A stretch of 64,000 bases of DNA, taken from positions 1-64,000 of the forward strand of contig NZ_JAMWMR010000002.1 of NCBI RefSeq assembly GCF_023887685.1, written 5' to 3'. Position 1 is the first letter of the stretch. Each line of letters begins with the position of its first letter. Source of the DNA: Streptomyces macrolidinus. Lineage in GTDB: Bacteria; Actinomycetota; Actinomycetes; Streptomycetales; Streptomycetaceae. Under the pieces are notes generated by a model that was given only the letters and a program-made list of their open reading frames with translations, did not search any database and was not told the origin of the DNA. The translations under genes and the position numbers were made by a program. Positions 1-12,332 of this stretch are shown in pieces.

Positions 1-450
1 GGCCCCCCCCCCGCCCCCCCCCCGCGGGCGGGCGCGGCCGACAACAACGCCCCCGCCTGTCTCGACGACGTCACGCTCAAGGCCCGCGCCATGCAGCGGC
101 GGGAGTGGGCCGAGGCCCTCATCGACGTCGAGAACGCCCGGGTCAACGGCGAGATCCGGCTGCTGTCGGTCCGGCTGCTGCTGGGCACCGCCTGCGGCAG
201 CGTCCTGCTGTTCAGCATCGCCGTGTCCGCACGAGTGGCGCCCAGCCTGCGGATCAGCGCCCTGACTCCGCTGACCACCACGGTGCTGGGCGCGCTGAGC
301 GCTGCGCTCGTCACCGCCCTCGCGGCGGGCCTCGGCCGGGCCGTGCGCGGGCGCTCGGGAGCGGGGCGCGCGGGCGAGGTCAGCGGCTGTGCGAGTCCCG
401 TGGACGAACCGCCGCAACGGCCCGGTCCAGAACGCGGAGGCGCTCCGTGA
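1..450 (+). CDS. Hypothetical membrane protein, 5' end outside window
   Basis: The reading frame is open from the first base, so the gene is cut by the window edge; the first Met inside is at 91. After a soluble stretch rich in charged residues (REWAEALIDVENARVNGEIR) there are two hydrophobic segments, around codons 55-75 and 85-105. An Arg/Gly/Pro-rich C-terminal tail follows. I recognise no family. The first 24 bases are almost pure C and encode Pro/Gly repeats, so the extreme 5' end may be a sequencing or assembly artefact. The gene overlaps the convergent minus-strand membrane-protein gene by about 70 bp at its 3' end, so one of the two C-termini may be mis-called. Confidence 0.45.
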   Translation, partial: GPPPAPPPRAGAADNNAPACLDDVTLKARAMQRREWAEALIDVENARVNGEIRLLSVRLLLGTACGSVLLFSIAVSARVAPSLRISALTPLTTTVLGALSAALVTALAAGLGRAVRGRSGAGRAGEVSGCASPVDEPPQRPGPERGGAP

Positions 451-640
451 GCGGGGTGAGACCCCACCACAGGCCGGCGCAGCCCGCGGCCACGAGCGTC
501 ACCACCAGCCAGACCAGGGCCCGCGCCGAGGAGCCGGGCACGAGCAGTGCCGCGAGCGCGCCCATGCCGACGGCGAGCACGCCGGTCGTGAGGGAGAAGA
601 GGGCGAGCGGAGCCGCCGCCGTCAGCGATACACGCGTCAT
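380..640 (-). CDS. Small two-TM membrane protein
   Basis: This 86-residue protein starts MTRVSLTAAAPLALFSLTTG and has two strong hydrophobic segments (about residues 8-30 and 38-60). A basic tail (LTERLRVLDRAVAAVRPRD) follows, which should lie in the cytoplasm. I chose the ATG at 640 because GGGAGG lies about 7 bases upstream; a longer frame reaching 688 has no such site. The family is not recognised. Its 3' end overlaps the convergent gene at 1-450. No functional context is visible. Confidence 0.45.
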   Translation of the reverse strand: MTRVSLTAAAPLALFSLTTGVLAVGMGALAALLVPGSSARALVWLVVTLVAAGCAGLWWGLTPLTERLRVLDRAVAAVRPRDSHSR

Positions 641-718
641 AGGTGGACCTCCCGCACGCGCCGGGACGTCCTTGGCCCTGTCCCCCATGTGGGTCCCTCC
701 CGTCCTGTGGACGGATCT

Positions 719-946
719 TCAGAAGCGGTCCGCTGCCGGGTTCTCGAGTGCAGCCAGCAAACCACACCACGCGGTACGGCGAAAGACGAGCACCGGGCCT
801 TCGCGCCGTTTCGAGTCACGCACCCGCACACACGCCCCCGCGGCGGTGACTTCGACGCAGGCGCTGTCGTCACCGGACGAGTAGCTGCTCTTGAGCCAGC
901 CTCGCCCGGCCAGTGCCTGACACGGTGCTGGGTCCCTGCCGATCAC
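719..946 (-). CDS. DUF397 domain protein
   Basis: This 75-residue protein is almost entirely a DUF397 domain. It carries the family signature WLKSSYSSGDDSACVEV followed by VRVRDSKRREGPVLVF and a Trp-containing end. I chose the GTG at 946 because AGGAGGAGG sits five bases upstream; the frame runs further but has no comparable site. DUF397 proteins in streptomycetes usually lie directly downstream of an XRE-family regulator with a DUF5753 domain, and some act as partners of that regulator. No such partner is next to this copy, so it is an orphan. Role inferred from the family only. Confidence 0.75.
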   Translation of the reverse strand: MIGRDPAPCQALAGRGWLKSSYSSGDDSACVEVTAAGACVRVRDSKRREGPVLVFRRTAWCGLLAALENPAADRF

Positions 947-1109
947 ACCGACCTCCTCCTGGCCCTGCCGTTCGTCGGCGCCCACCCCGCTCGTACTGCT
1001 GTTCCCTCTCCAGTGTTCCCGGCTTCCGCTGCGGGGAAGAGCCCAGAAACCGTCGATTCGGCGTACCGATCCGGACTTCCGCCGTGTGGGGCCGGGCACA
1101 CTGTGGCGC

Positions 1110-1265
1110 CGCTGGTCAGGAGGCGGTTGACGGGTGTTCGGGAGGCGTGGTGAACTGCCGGGGCCATACGGCGGCAGGAGAGGAAGCCGGTGCGAATCCG
1201 GCGCGGTCCCGCCACTGTCACCGGGGAAGTACATCCCGGGAGCCAGGAACTCTCACCGCCGGTCT
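1110..1265 (+). ncRNA. Cobalamin (AdoCbl) riboswitch
   Basis: The stretch contains the conserved core of the B12 riboswitch: GGTGCGAATCCGG, then CGGTCCCGCCACTGT, and the B12 box AGCCAGGAACTCTCACCGCC at 1241-1260. It lies directly upstream of the cobalamin operon on the same strand, so it should lower expression when adenosylcobalamin is abundant. Outer boundaries are approximate because P1 was not folded. No clear terminator hairpin was found by eye downstream of the B12 box, so control may act on translation of the first ORFs. Confidence 0.92.
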
Positions 1266-1308
1266 CGTCGAACCAGGGCGTGGACACCCTGAGTGAGGAC
1301 ACATCGCC

Positions 1309-1368
1309 ATGCGCGGCTGCCGTTCCCGGTTCCGTACCCGACCCCTGACCGATCCCGCGGCCGACTGA
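1309..1368 (+). CDS. Putative 19-codon leader peptide
   Basis: A short frame, MRGCRSRFRTRPLTDPAAD, opens about 45 bases after the B12 box. Its stop codon lies 4 bases before the cbiB start. A GAGTGAGGA stretch about 9 bases upstream could serve as a weak ribosome site. The position between riboswitch and first enzyme would let its translation couple to cbiB. It may equally be a chance frame: it is short, arginine-rich, and has no recognisable homologue. Confidence 0.3.
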   Translation: MRGCRSRFRTRPLTDPAAD

Positions 1369-1372
1369 GCCC

Positions 1373-2329
1373 ATGGGTGCCGATCGCGTCTTCGCGTACG
1401 GCGCCGCCGCCGGCCTTCTCGGTGACCTCCTGTTCGGCGATCCACGCCGTGGGCATCCGGTCGCCGTGTTCGGGCTGGCCACCGGTGCCGTGGAGCGGGC
1501 GTTGTGGCGCGACCACCGAGGGTGGGGCGCGCTGCACACCGCTGTGTGCGCCGGTGGCGCCGTGGCCCTCGGGGCCGTGGCCGCCCGCCGCGTACGTCCC
1601 TGTCCTGCCGCCTCTCTCGCGCTGACCGCCGCCGCGACCTGGGCCGTCGTCGGCGGCACGTCGCTCGCGCGGGAGGCCCGGAGCATCGGGCGCGCTCTCG
1701 ACGCGGGCGATGTCGAGGGCGCTCGCGCGCGGCTGCCGCATCTGTGCGGGCGGGATCCGCAGGCGCTCGACGCCGACGGGATCGCGCGGGCGGTCGTGGA
1801 GTCCGTCGCCGAGAACACCTCCGACGCCGTAGTAGGCGCGCTGGTGTGGGGGGCGGTCGCGGGGGTCCCCGGGCTGCTCGGGTTCCGGGCCGTCAACACC
1901 CTTGATGCCATGGTCGGGCACCGGTCGCCGCGGTACCGGCGCTTCGGGTGGGCCTCGGCCCGGCTCGACGACGTCGCCGGATGGCCGGGGGCGCGGCTGA
2001 CCGCCGTCCTGGCGGCAGTGGCGGGCCCCGATCCGCGGGGCGCCGTACGGGCCCGGCGTGCCGACGCCGCGGCGCACCCGAGCCCCAACGCCGGGCCCGT
2101 GGAGGCCTCGTTCGCAGGGGCTCTCGGGGTGCGGCTCGGCGGGACGCTCTCGTACGGGGGCCGGGTGGAGCACCGGCCGGTCCTGAACAGCCCAGGGCGG
2201 GCGGTCCGGTTCGAGGACATCGAGCGCGCGGTACGGCTGTCCCGGCGCGTGAGCGGGCTCGCGCTCGGGGTCACGGTCGCCGGGCGGTTCCTCGCCCGGC
2301 GGGTTCTCACGAAGGGACGTCTGTCATGA
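1373..2329 (+). CDS. cbiB: Adenosylcobinamide-phosphate synthase CbiB/CobD
   Basis: This is the membrane enzyme that attaches the aminopropanol (phosphate) arm to adenosylcobyric acid. The 318-residue protein shows the family signatures [16 protein letters not shown] near the N-terminus, [17 protein letters not shown] near residue 140, [13 protein letters not shown] near 175, and ANAGP-type [21 protein letters not shown] near 235. Several hydrophobic segments fit a membrane protein. It is the first enzyme gene after the riboswitch. Its TGA overlaps the ATG of cobQ (ATGA), so the two are translationally coupled. In the Pseudomonas naming scheme it is cobD. Confidence 0.93.
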   Translation: MGADRVFAYGAAAGLLGDLLFGDPRRGHPVAVFGLATGAVERALWRDHRGWGALHTAVCAGGAVALGAVAARRVRPCPAASLALTAAATWAVVGGTSLAREARSIGRALDAGDVEGARARLPHLCGRDPQALDADGIARAVVESVAENTSDAVVGALVWGAVAGVPGLLGFRAVNTLDAMVGHRSPRYRRFGWASARLDDVAGWPGARLTAVLAAVAGPDPRGAVRARRADAAAHPSPNAGPVEASFAGALGVRLGGTLSYGGRVEHRPVLNSPGRAVRFEDIERAVRLSRRVSGLALGVTVAGRFLARRVLTKGRLS

Positions 2330-3830
2330 GCGGCGGACTGCTGGTCGCCGGTACCACCTCCGACGCGGGCAAGAGCGTCGTCACCGCCGGGATCTGCCGC
2401 TGGCTGGTGCGACAGGGCGTCGAGGTCGCGCCGTTCAAGGCGCAGAACATGTCCCTCAACTCCTTCGTCACCCGCGAGGGCGCGGAGATCGGGCGGGCGC
2501 AGGCCATGCAGGCCCAGGCCTGCCGGATCGAACCGACCGCGCTCATGAACCCCGTACTGCTCAAGCCGGGCGGCGACCGGTCCAGTCAGGTCGTGGTCAT
2601 GGGCCGGGCGGTGGGCGAGATGAGTGCGCGCGGCTACCACGGTGGGCGGCAGGAGACGCTGCTGGACACCGTGCTGGAGTGCCTTGCCACGCTGCGGAGT
2701 TCGTACGACGCGGTGATCTGCGAGGGGGCCGGGAGCCCGGCGGAGATCAATCTGCGGCGGACCGACATCGTGAACATGGGGATCGCCCGCCCCGCGCGGC
2801 TGCCCGTCCTCGTCGTCGGCGACATCGACCGCGGCGGTGTGTTCGCCTCCTTCTTCGGGACCGTCGCCCTGCTCGCGCGCAAGGACCAGGAGTTGGTGGC
2901 CGGGTTCCTGGTCAACAAGTTCCGCGGGGACGTCGCACTGCTGGAGCCCGGACTCGACATGCTGCGCGGTCTCACCGGGCGGCGCACCTACGGTGTGCTG
3001 CCCTTCCGGCACGGCCTCGGGATCGACGAGGAGGACGGCCTGAGGGTGTCGTTGCGGGGTGCGGTGCGGGAGTCGGAGGTGGCCGCGCCCGTCGGCGAGG
3101 ACGTGCTGCGGGTCGCGGTGTGCGCGATCCCGCTGATGTCCAACTTCACCGATGTGGACGCCCTGGCCGCCGAACCGGGCGTCGTGGTGCGGTTCGTGGA
3201 CCGGCCCGAGGAGCTGGCCGACGCCGACCTCGTGATCGTCCCCGGCACCCGGGCCACGGTCCGCGCCCTTGAGTGGCTGCGCGAGCGCGGTCTCGCCGAG
3301 GCCCTCGTACGCAGGGCCGCCGAGGGGCGGCCCGTCCTCGGGATCTGCGGCGGCTTCCAGATCCTCGGCGAGCGCATCGAGGACGAGGTCGAGAGCGGCC
3401 GAGGGGTGGTGGACGGGCTCGGGATGCTGCCCGTGCGGGTGCGGTTCGCACGGGAGAAGACCCTCGCGCGGCCCGTCGGCGAGGCGCTCGGCGCGCCTGT
3501 CGAGGGGTACGAGATCCACCACGGGGTCGCCGACGTCATGGGCGGTGAGCCCTTCCTGGACGGCTGCCGGGTCGGCTCGGTGTGGGGCACGCACTGGCAC
3601 GGTTCGCTGGAGTCGGACGACTTCCGGCGGGCGTTCCTGCGCGCGGTGGCCGCCACCGCCGGTCGCCGCTTCGTCCCGGCTCCGGACACCTCGTTCGCCG
3701 CGCTGCGCGAGGAGCAGCTCGACCGGCTCGGCGATCTGATCGAACAGCACGCGGACACGGACGCGTTGTGGCGGCTCATCGAGTCCGGCGCACCGCTCGG
3801 TCTGCCCTACCTTCCCCCGGGAGCGCCCGT

Positions 3831-3834
<4 letters not shown>
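2326..3834 (+). CDS. cobQ: Cobyric acid synthase CobQ
   Basis: Glutamine-dependent amidase that converts adenosylcobyrinic acid a,c-diamide to cobyric acid (four amidations). The 502-residue protein begins [19 protein letters not shown], a dethiobiotin-synthetase-like P-loop domain, followed by [12 protein letters not shown] and [12 protein letters not shown]. The C-terminal glutaminase domain has its nucleophile in [13 protein letters not shown] and a likely catalytic His in GYEIHHG. I chose the ATG at 2326, which overlaps the cbiB stop and follows GAAGGGACG; the frame extends upstream only as a shadow of cbiB. Length is normal for CobQ. The stop overlaps the cobN start. Confidence 0.95.
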
Positions 3835-7477
<3,643 letters not shown>

Positions 7478-7481
<4 letters not shown>

Positions 7482-9535
7482 GTGTTCCGTTTCCGTTCAC
7501 GGCCGTGGTCGGGCAGGACGACCTGCGCTTGGCCCTGCTGCTCAACGCGGTGTCGCCGCAGGTCGGTGGCGTTCTCGTACGCGGCGAGAAGGGAACCGCG
7601 AAGAGCACCGCTGTCCGTGCGCTCGCCACGCTGCTGCCCGCGGTGGACGTGGTCCCCGGCTGCCGCTTCTCCTGCGACCCGGCCGCTCCCGACGCGCAGT
7701 GCCCGGACGGGCCGCACGAACCGGGGCCCGGTGTCGAACGGCCCGCCCGCATGGTCGAGTTGCCCGTCGGCGCCTCCGAGGACCGGCTCGTGGGTGCCCT
7801 CGACATCGAGCGGGCGCTGGCCGAGGGCGTGAAGGCCTTCGAGCCGGGGCTGCTGGCCGCCGCGCACCGGGGCATCCTCTACGTCGACGAGGTCAATCTC
7901 CTCCACGACCACCTGGTCGACCTCCTGCTGGACGCCGCCGCCATGGGTGCCTCGTACGTCGAGCGCGAGGGTGTCTCCGTACGGCACGCCGCGCGGTTCC
8001 TGCTCGTCGGGACCATGAACCCCGAAGAGGGCGAACTGCGACCGCAGTTGCTCGACCGCTTCGGACTCACCGTGGAGGTGGCCGCCTCGCGCGAGCCCGA
8101 CCAGCGGGTGGAGGTGGTCCGGCGGCGGCTCGCCCACGACGACGACCCCGCCGGATTCGCCGCCCGCTGGGCCGACGAGGAGACCGCCCTGCGGGCGCGG
8201 ATCGTGGCCGCGCGTGACCTGCTGCCGTCCGTACGACTCGGGGACGGGGCGCTGCGGCAGATCGCGGCGACCTGCGCGGCGTTCGAGGTGGACGGCATGC
8301 GCGCCGACATCGTGATGGCGCGTACGGCGACCGCGCTGGCCGCCTGGGCCGGACGGACCGACGTCCTCGCCGAGGACGTACGCCAGGCCGCGCTGCTCGC
8401 GCTGCCGCACCGCCGCCGCCGCAACCCCTTCGACGCACCGGGGCTCGACGAGGACACCCTCGACGAGGCCCTGGAGCGGTCCGGCGAAGGCTCGAACGAG
8501 AACGAGAACGAGGGCAAGGGCGAGGGCGAGGACGATCCGGATCCTGATCCGGACGGGCCGAGTGGTGGCGGTGGACAGCCGTCGCCCGACGACGGCCCGC
8601 AGGGCGGTGACACCGCGGCGCAGCCCGAGGCCGGGGCGAACGGGCAGGCGGAGAACGGGCAGGCGGAGAACGGGCAGGCACCGGCCGCCGGTTCCGGGGA
8701 GCAGCAGGCCGTAGGGGCGTCGGAGCCGTTCCGTACGAAGGTGCTGAGCGTGCCAGGCGTCGGCGAGGGTGCCGCCGGGCGGCGTTCGCGCGCCCGGACC
8801 GAGCACGGGCGGACCACCGGGGCGCGGCGCCCGCAAGGGGCGCTGACCAGGCTGCATCTGGCGGCGACCGTGCAGGCGGCGGCACCGCACCAGCGGGCGC
8901 GGGGCCGCACCGGGTCCGGGCTTCTGCTGCGTCGTGACGACCTCAGGCAAGCGGTACGAGAGGGCCGCGAATCCAATCTCGTCCTGTTCGTCGTGGACGC
9001 CTCCGGCTCGATGGCGGCACGGCAGCGGATGAGCGCCGTGAAGGGCGCCGTGCTGTCGCTGCTGCTGGACGCCTACCAGCGCAGGGACAAGGTGGGGCTG
9101 GTGACCTTCCGGGGGTCGACGGCCGAGGTGGCGCTGCCGCCGACCTCGTCCGTGGACGCCGCGGCGGCCCGGCTGCGGTCGCTGCCGACGGGCGGGCGGA
9201 CCCCGCTGGCCGCCGGACTGCTCAAGGCCCATGACCTGCTGCGGATCGAGCGGCTGCGGGATCCCGCGCGCCGTCCGCTGGTCGTGGTGGTGACGGACGG
9301 GCGGGCCACCGGCGGTCCCGAGCCGGTCGCGCTCGCCGGGCGGGCCGCGCGCCTGTTCGCCGCCGAGGGCATCGCGTCCGTCGTCGTGGACTGCGAGTCG
9401 GGGCCCGTGCGGCTGGGGCTCGCCGGTCAACTCGCGCGGGATTCGGGCGGGTCGGCGGTGACGCTGGACGAGCTGCGCGCGGACCGCATCGCGGGCCTGG
9501 TGAGGGACGTACAGGGGATCAGGAGGGCCGCATAG
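7478..9535 (+). CDS. ChlI-ChlD-like AAA+/VWA chelatase subunit
   Basis: ATPase partner for CobN. The 685-residue protein fuses an AAA+ domain to a von Willebrand A domain. The Walker A loop is RGEKGTAKSTAVRAL (near residue 35), the Walker B is ILYVDEVNLL, and FLLVGTMNPEEG is sensor-1-like. Residues about 340-430 are a low-complexity acidic and Gly/Pro/Gln linker with NENENEGKGEGE and three NGQA blocks. The VWA domain carries the MIDAS motif VVDASGSMAARQ near residue 505 and a conserved VVTDGRATGG. The GTG at 7478 overlaps the cobN stop. Magnesium chelatase is the annotation such proteins usually get, but the context makes cobalt the likely metal. Confidence 0.9.
8639..8680 (+). repeat. 15-bp tandem repeat in chelatase linker
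   Basis: The unit AACGGGCAGGCGGAG occurs twice perfectly and then in a partial third copy. It encodes NGQAE repeats inside the disordered linker between the AAA+ and VWA domains. The unit is a multiple of three, so copy-number changes would alter linker length without breaking the frame. Confidence 0.85.
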
Positions 9536-10134
9536 TGCCGCAGGGACAGCCGAGTGTCGTACCGGACGACGGCCTGACGACCCGTCAGCGCCGCAACCGT
9601 CCGCTGGTCGTCGTGCACACCGGTGTCGGGAAGGGCAAGTCGACCGCGGCCTTCGGGCTCGCGCTGCGCGCCTGGAACCAGGGGTGGCCGATCGGGGTGT
9701 TCCAGTTCGTCAAGTCGGCGAAGTGGAAGGTCGGCGAGGAGAACGCGCTGCGGGTGCTGGGGGCGTCCGGGCAGGGCGGCAGCGTCGACTGGCACAAGAT
9801 GGGCGAGGGCTGGTCGTGGGTGCAGCGCGACGAGCAACTGGACAACGAGGAGAAGGCCCGGGAGGGCTGGGAGCAGGTCAAGCGTGACCTGGCCACCGAG
9901 ACGTACCGGCTGTACGTCCTCGACGAGTTCGCGTACCCGATGCAGTGGGGGTGGGTCGACACCGACGAGGTCATCGACGTCCTGCGCCATCGGCCCGGTA
10001 CCCAGCATGTCGTGATCACGGGGCGGAACGCGCCGGAGGCGCTGCTCGGCTTCGCGGATCTCGTCACCGAGATGGCTAAGGTCAAGCACCCGATGGATGC
10101 CGGTCAGAAGGGCCAGAGAGGCATCGAGTGGTGA
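9535..10134 (+). CDS. cobO: Cob(I)yrinic acid a,c-diamide adenosyltransferase
   Basis: BtuR/CobO-type adenosyltransferase, which transfers the 5'-deoxyadenosyl group from ATP to the corrin cobalt. The 199-residue protein has the P-loop VVVHTGVGKGKSTAAFGLAL near residue 25, the family motif FQFVKSAKWKVGEE, and LYVLDEFAYPMQWGW near residue 125. Length is typical. The GTG at 9535 shares one base with the preceding TAG stop (TAGTG), so it is coupled to the chelatase gene. The 3' end overlaps the start of cobB. Confidence 0.94.
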   Translation: MPQGQPSVVPDDGLTTRQRRNRPLVVVHTGVGKGKSTAAFGLALRAWNQGWPIGVFQFVKSAKWKVGEENALRVLGASGQGGSVDWHKMGEGWSWVQRDEQLDNEEKAREGWEQVKRDLATETYRLYVLDEFAYPMQWGWVDTDEVIDVLRHRPGTQHVVITGRNAPEALLGFADLVTEMAKVKHPMDAGQKGQRGIEW

Positions 10135-11537
10135 TGTCCACCACGTCGTCCACCACGTCGTCCTCCGCCTCGTCCTCCACCGCGTTCTCCCCCTCCTCCG
10201 TCCCTCGGCTGGTCATCGCGGCGCCCGCGTCGGGCAGTGGGAAGACCACCGTCGCCACGGGGTTGATGGCCGCGTTCGCCGAGCGGGGGTCGGCCGTCTC
10301 CCCGCACAAGGTCGGACCGGACTACATCGACCCCGGGTATCACACGCTCGCGACCGGGCGTCCGGGGCGGAACCTCGACGCGTGGCTGTGCGGGCCCGAG
10401 TTGATTGCGCCGCTGTTCCTGCACGGCGCGCGAGGTTGTGAACTCGCCGTGGTCGAAGGGGCAATGGGGCTGTACGACGGTGCCGCCGGGGCGGGCGAGC
10501 TGGCCTCCACCGCCCAGGTGGCGAAGCTGCTGCGGGCGCCCGTGGTGCTCGTGGTCGACGCGTCCTCGCAGTCGCGGTCGGTGGCGGCGCTGGTGCACGG
10601 CTTCGTGTCCTGGGACCCGGAGGTGTGGATCGGGGGCGTGATCCTGAACAAGGTGGCGTCCGACCGGCACGAGGCGCTGCTGCGCGAGGCCCTGGAGTCC
10701 ACCGGGGTGCCGGTGCTCGGGGCCCTGCGCAGGAGTGCGCGCATCGACACGCCGTCGCGTCATCTCGGTCTGGTGCCGGTCGCCGAGCGGCGGGCGGAGG
10801 CGGTGGAGGCCGTCGCCGCGATGGCGGCGCGGGTGCGCGAGGGCTGCGACCTGGAGGCGTTGCTGGCGCTGGCGAGGAGCGCAGGACCGCTGTCGGACGC
10901 GCCCTGGGAGCCCCCGGTCGCCCCCGCCGAGACGCGGGCCGTGGTCGCCGTCGCCGGGGGCGCGGCGTTCACGTTCTCCTATGCCGAGCACACCGAGCTG
11001 CTCGCCGCCGCGGGAGCCGAGGTCGTTCCCTTCGACCCACTGCGCGACGAGCAACTCCCGGAGGGCGTGGGCGGGTTGGTGATCGGCGGCGGCTTCCCCG
11101 AGGTGTACGCGGCCGAGTTGTCCGCCAACGAGCCGCTGCGCAAGGCCGTCGCCGAACTCGCGCGGAGCGGGGCTCCCGTGGCCGCAGAGTGTGCCGGACT
11201 GCTCTATCTCTGCCGGGAGTTGGAGGGACGCCCGATGTGCGGGGTGCTCGACGCGCGGGCCCGCATGGGGGAACGGCTCACCCTCGGCTACCGGGACGCG
11301 GTGGCTGTCGGCGACAGCGCCCTCGCCCCGGCCGGGGCACGGATGCGCGCCCATGAGTTCCACCGGACGGTCGTCGCGCCCGGCGCGGGGGCGGCTCCCG
11401 CCTGGGGGGTGCGCGGCCCCGAGCGGCGCGTCGAAGGCTTCGTACAACAGGGCGTGCACGCCAGCTACTTGCACACGCACTGGGCCGCCGCGCCCGGTGT
11501 CGCCCATCGGTTCGTGGAGAGGTGCCGGACGTCATGA
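10128..11537 (+). CDS. cobB: Cobyrinate a,c-diamide synthase CobB/CbiA
   Basis: Glutamine-dependent amidation of the a and c side chains of the corrin ring. The P-loop is IAAPASGSGKTTVATGLMAA, followed by HKVGPDYIDPGYH and EGAMGLYDG. The C-terminal glutaminase domain has IGGGFPEVYAAEL and the nucleophile Cys in AAECAGLLYLCREL. The N-terminus is a Ser/Thr-rich extension of about 20 residues. The start is uncertain: GTG 10128 lies six bases after AGAGAGG, while GTG 10131 and ATG 10134 are also in frame; all three overlap the cobO end. The 469-residue length is normal. Confidence 0.93.
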   Translation: MVMSTTSSTTSSSASSSTAFSPSSVPRLVIAAPASGSGKTTVATGLMAAFAERGSAVSPHKVGPDYIDPGYHTLATGRPGRNLDAWLCGPELIAPLFLHGARGCELAVVEGAMGLYDGAAGAGELASTAQVAKLLRAPVVLVVDASSQSRSVAALVHGFVSWDPEVWIGGVILNKVASDRHEALLREALESTGVPVLGALRRSARIDTPSRHLGLVPVAERRAEAVEAVAAMAARVREGCDLEALLALARSAGPLSDAPWEPPVAPAETRAVVAVAGGAAFTFSYAEHTELLAAAGAEVVPFDPLRDEQLPEGVGGLVIGGGFPEVYAAELSANEPLRKAVAELARSGAPVAAECAGLLYLCRELEGRPMCGVLDARARMGERLTLGYRDAVAVGDSALAPAGARMRAHEFHRTVVAPGAGAAPAWGVRGPERRVEGFVQQGVHASYLHTHWAAAPGVAHRFVERCRTS

Positions 11538-12265
11538 GCAGCAGGCTGATCGGGGTCGGAGTGGGGCCCGGCGACCCCGAGCTGGTGACCGTCAAGGGCG
11601 TCCGCGTGCTGCGGGACGCCGATGTCGTCGTCGTCCCCGTGATGGACTCCGGCGAACGAGGGCGCGCGGAAGCGACCGTGCTGCACCACGTGCCCGAGGA
11701 GAAGGTCGTACGCGTCGTGTTCGCGCTCAACGAGCGCACCGACCGGGCGCGGCGCGAGGCCGCCTGGGACGCGGCCGGGGAACGGGTGGCCGAGCTGCTG
11801 CGGCAACACACCACCGTCGCCTTCGCCACCCTCGGCGATCCCCATGTGTACTCGACGTTCACGTATCTCGCCCAGACCGTACGGGAGTCGGTGCCGGGCT
11901 GCGAGGTCGGGACCGTGCCCGGCATCACCGCGATGCAGGATCTCGCCGCGCGGTCCGGGGCGGTGCTGACCGAGGGCACCGAGCCGCTCATGCTGGTGCC
12001 CGTCACCGCCGGGGCCGACGTGCTCAGGGACGCGCTCGACGGGCCCGGCACCGTGGTCGCGTACAAGTTCGGGCGGCAGGCGGGCGAGGTCGCCGAGGCG
12101 TTGCGCGCGAGCGGGCGGCTCGGGGACGCGGTGTGGGGTGCGGCGCTCGGGCTGCCCGAGGAGTCGATCCGCCCGGCCGCCGATCTCGACGGCGCGCCCC
12201 TCCCCTATCTGTCCACCCTCATCGCGCCCGCCCGCCGGGACGGCACCCGCGGCGGCAAGGTGTGA
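11534..12265 (+). CDS. cobI: Precorrin-2 C20-methyltransferase CobI
   Basis: SAM-dependent methylation of precorrin-2 at C20. The 243-residue protein belongs to the tetrapyrrole methylase fold: it starts MSSRLIGVGVGPGDPELVTV, with TLGDPHVYSTFTYL near residue 100 and VPGITAMQDLAA near 130. I chose the ATG at 11534, which forms ATGA with the cobB stop and has GGAGAGG 11 bases upstream. A GTG at 11522 is also in frame. After this gene the coupling breaks: a 67-base gap precedes cobM. Confidence 0.92.
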   Translation: MSSRLIGVGVGPGDPELVTVKGVRVLRDADVVVVPVMDSGERGRAEATVLHHVPEEKVVRVVFALNERTDRARREAAWDAAGERVAELLRQHTTVAFATLGDPHVYSTFTYLAQTVRESVPGCEVGTVPGITAMQDLAARSGAVLTEGTEPLMLVPVTAGADVLRDALDGPGTVVAYKFGRQAGEVAEALRASGRLGDAVWGAALGLPEESIRPAADLDGAPLPYLSTLIAPARRDGTRGGKV

Positions 12266-12332
12266 CAGGGCCGCCGACTCCCGTACGCCCACCCGTGTTT
12301 CACACCCCCTTCGTAGGAGAGGACCCGTTCCC

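Noticed and set aside
637-873. 78-codon minus-strand frame overlapping the first DUF397 gene
   Set aside because: It is Arg/Ser/Thr-rich and out of frame with the clear DUF397 coding sequence.
943-3750. 935-codon open frame antisense to cbiB and cobQ
   Set aside because: It is opposite strongly conserved enzyme genes, is Pro/Arg/His-rich and has no family; long antisense frames are normal at this GC content.
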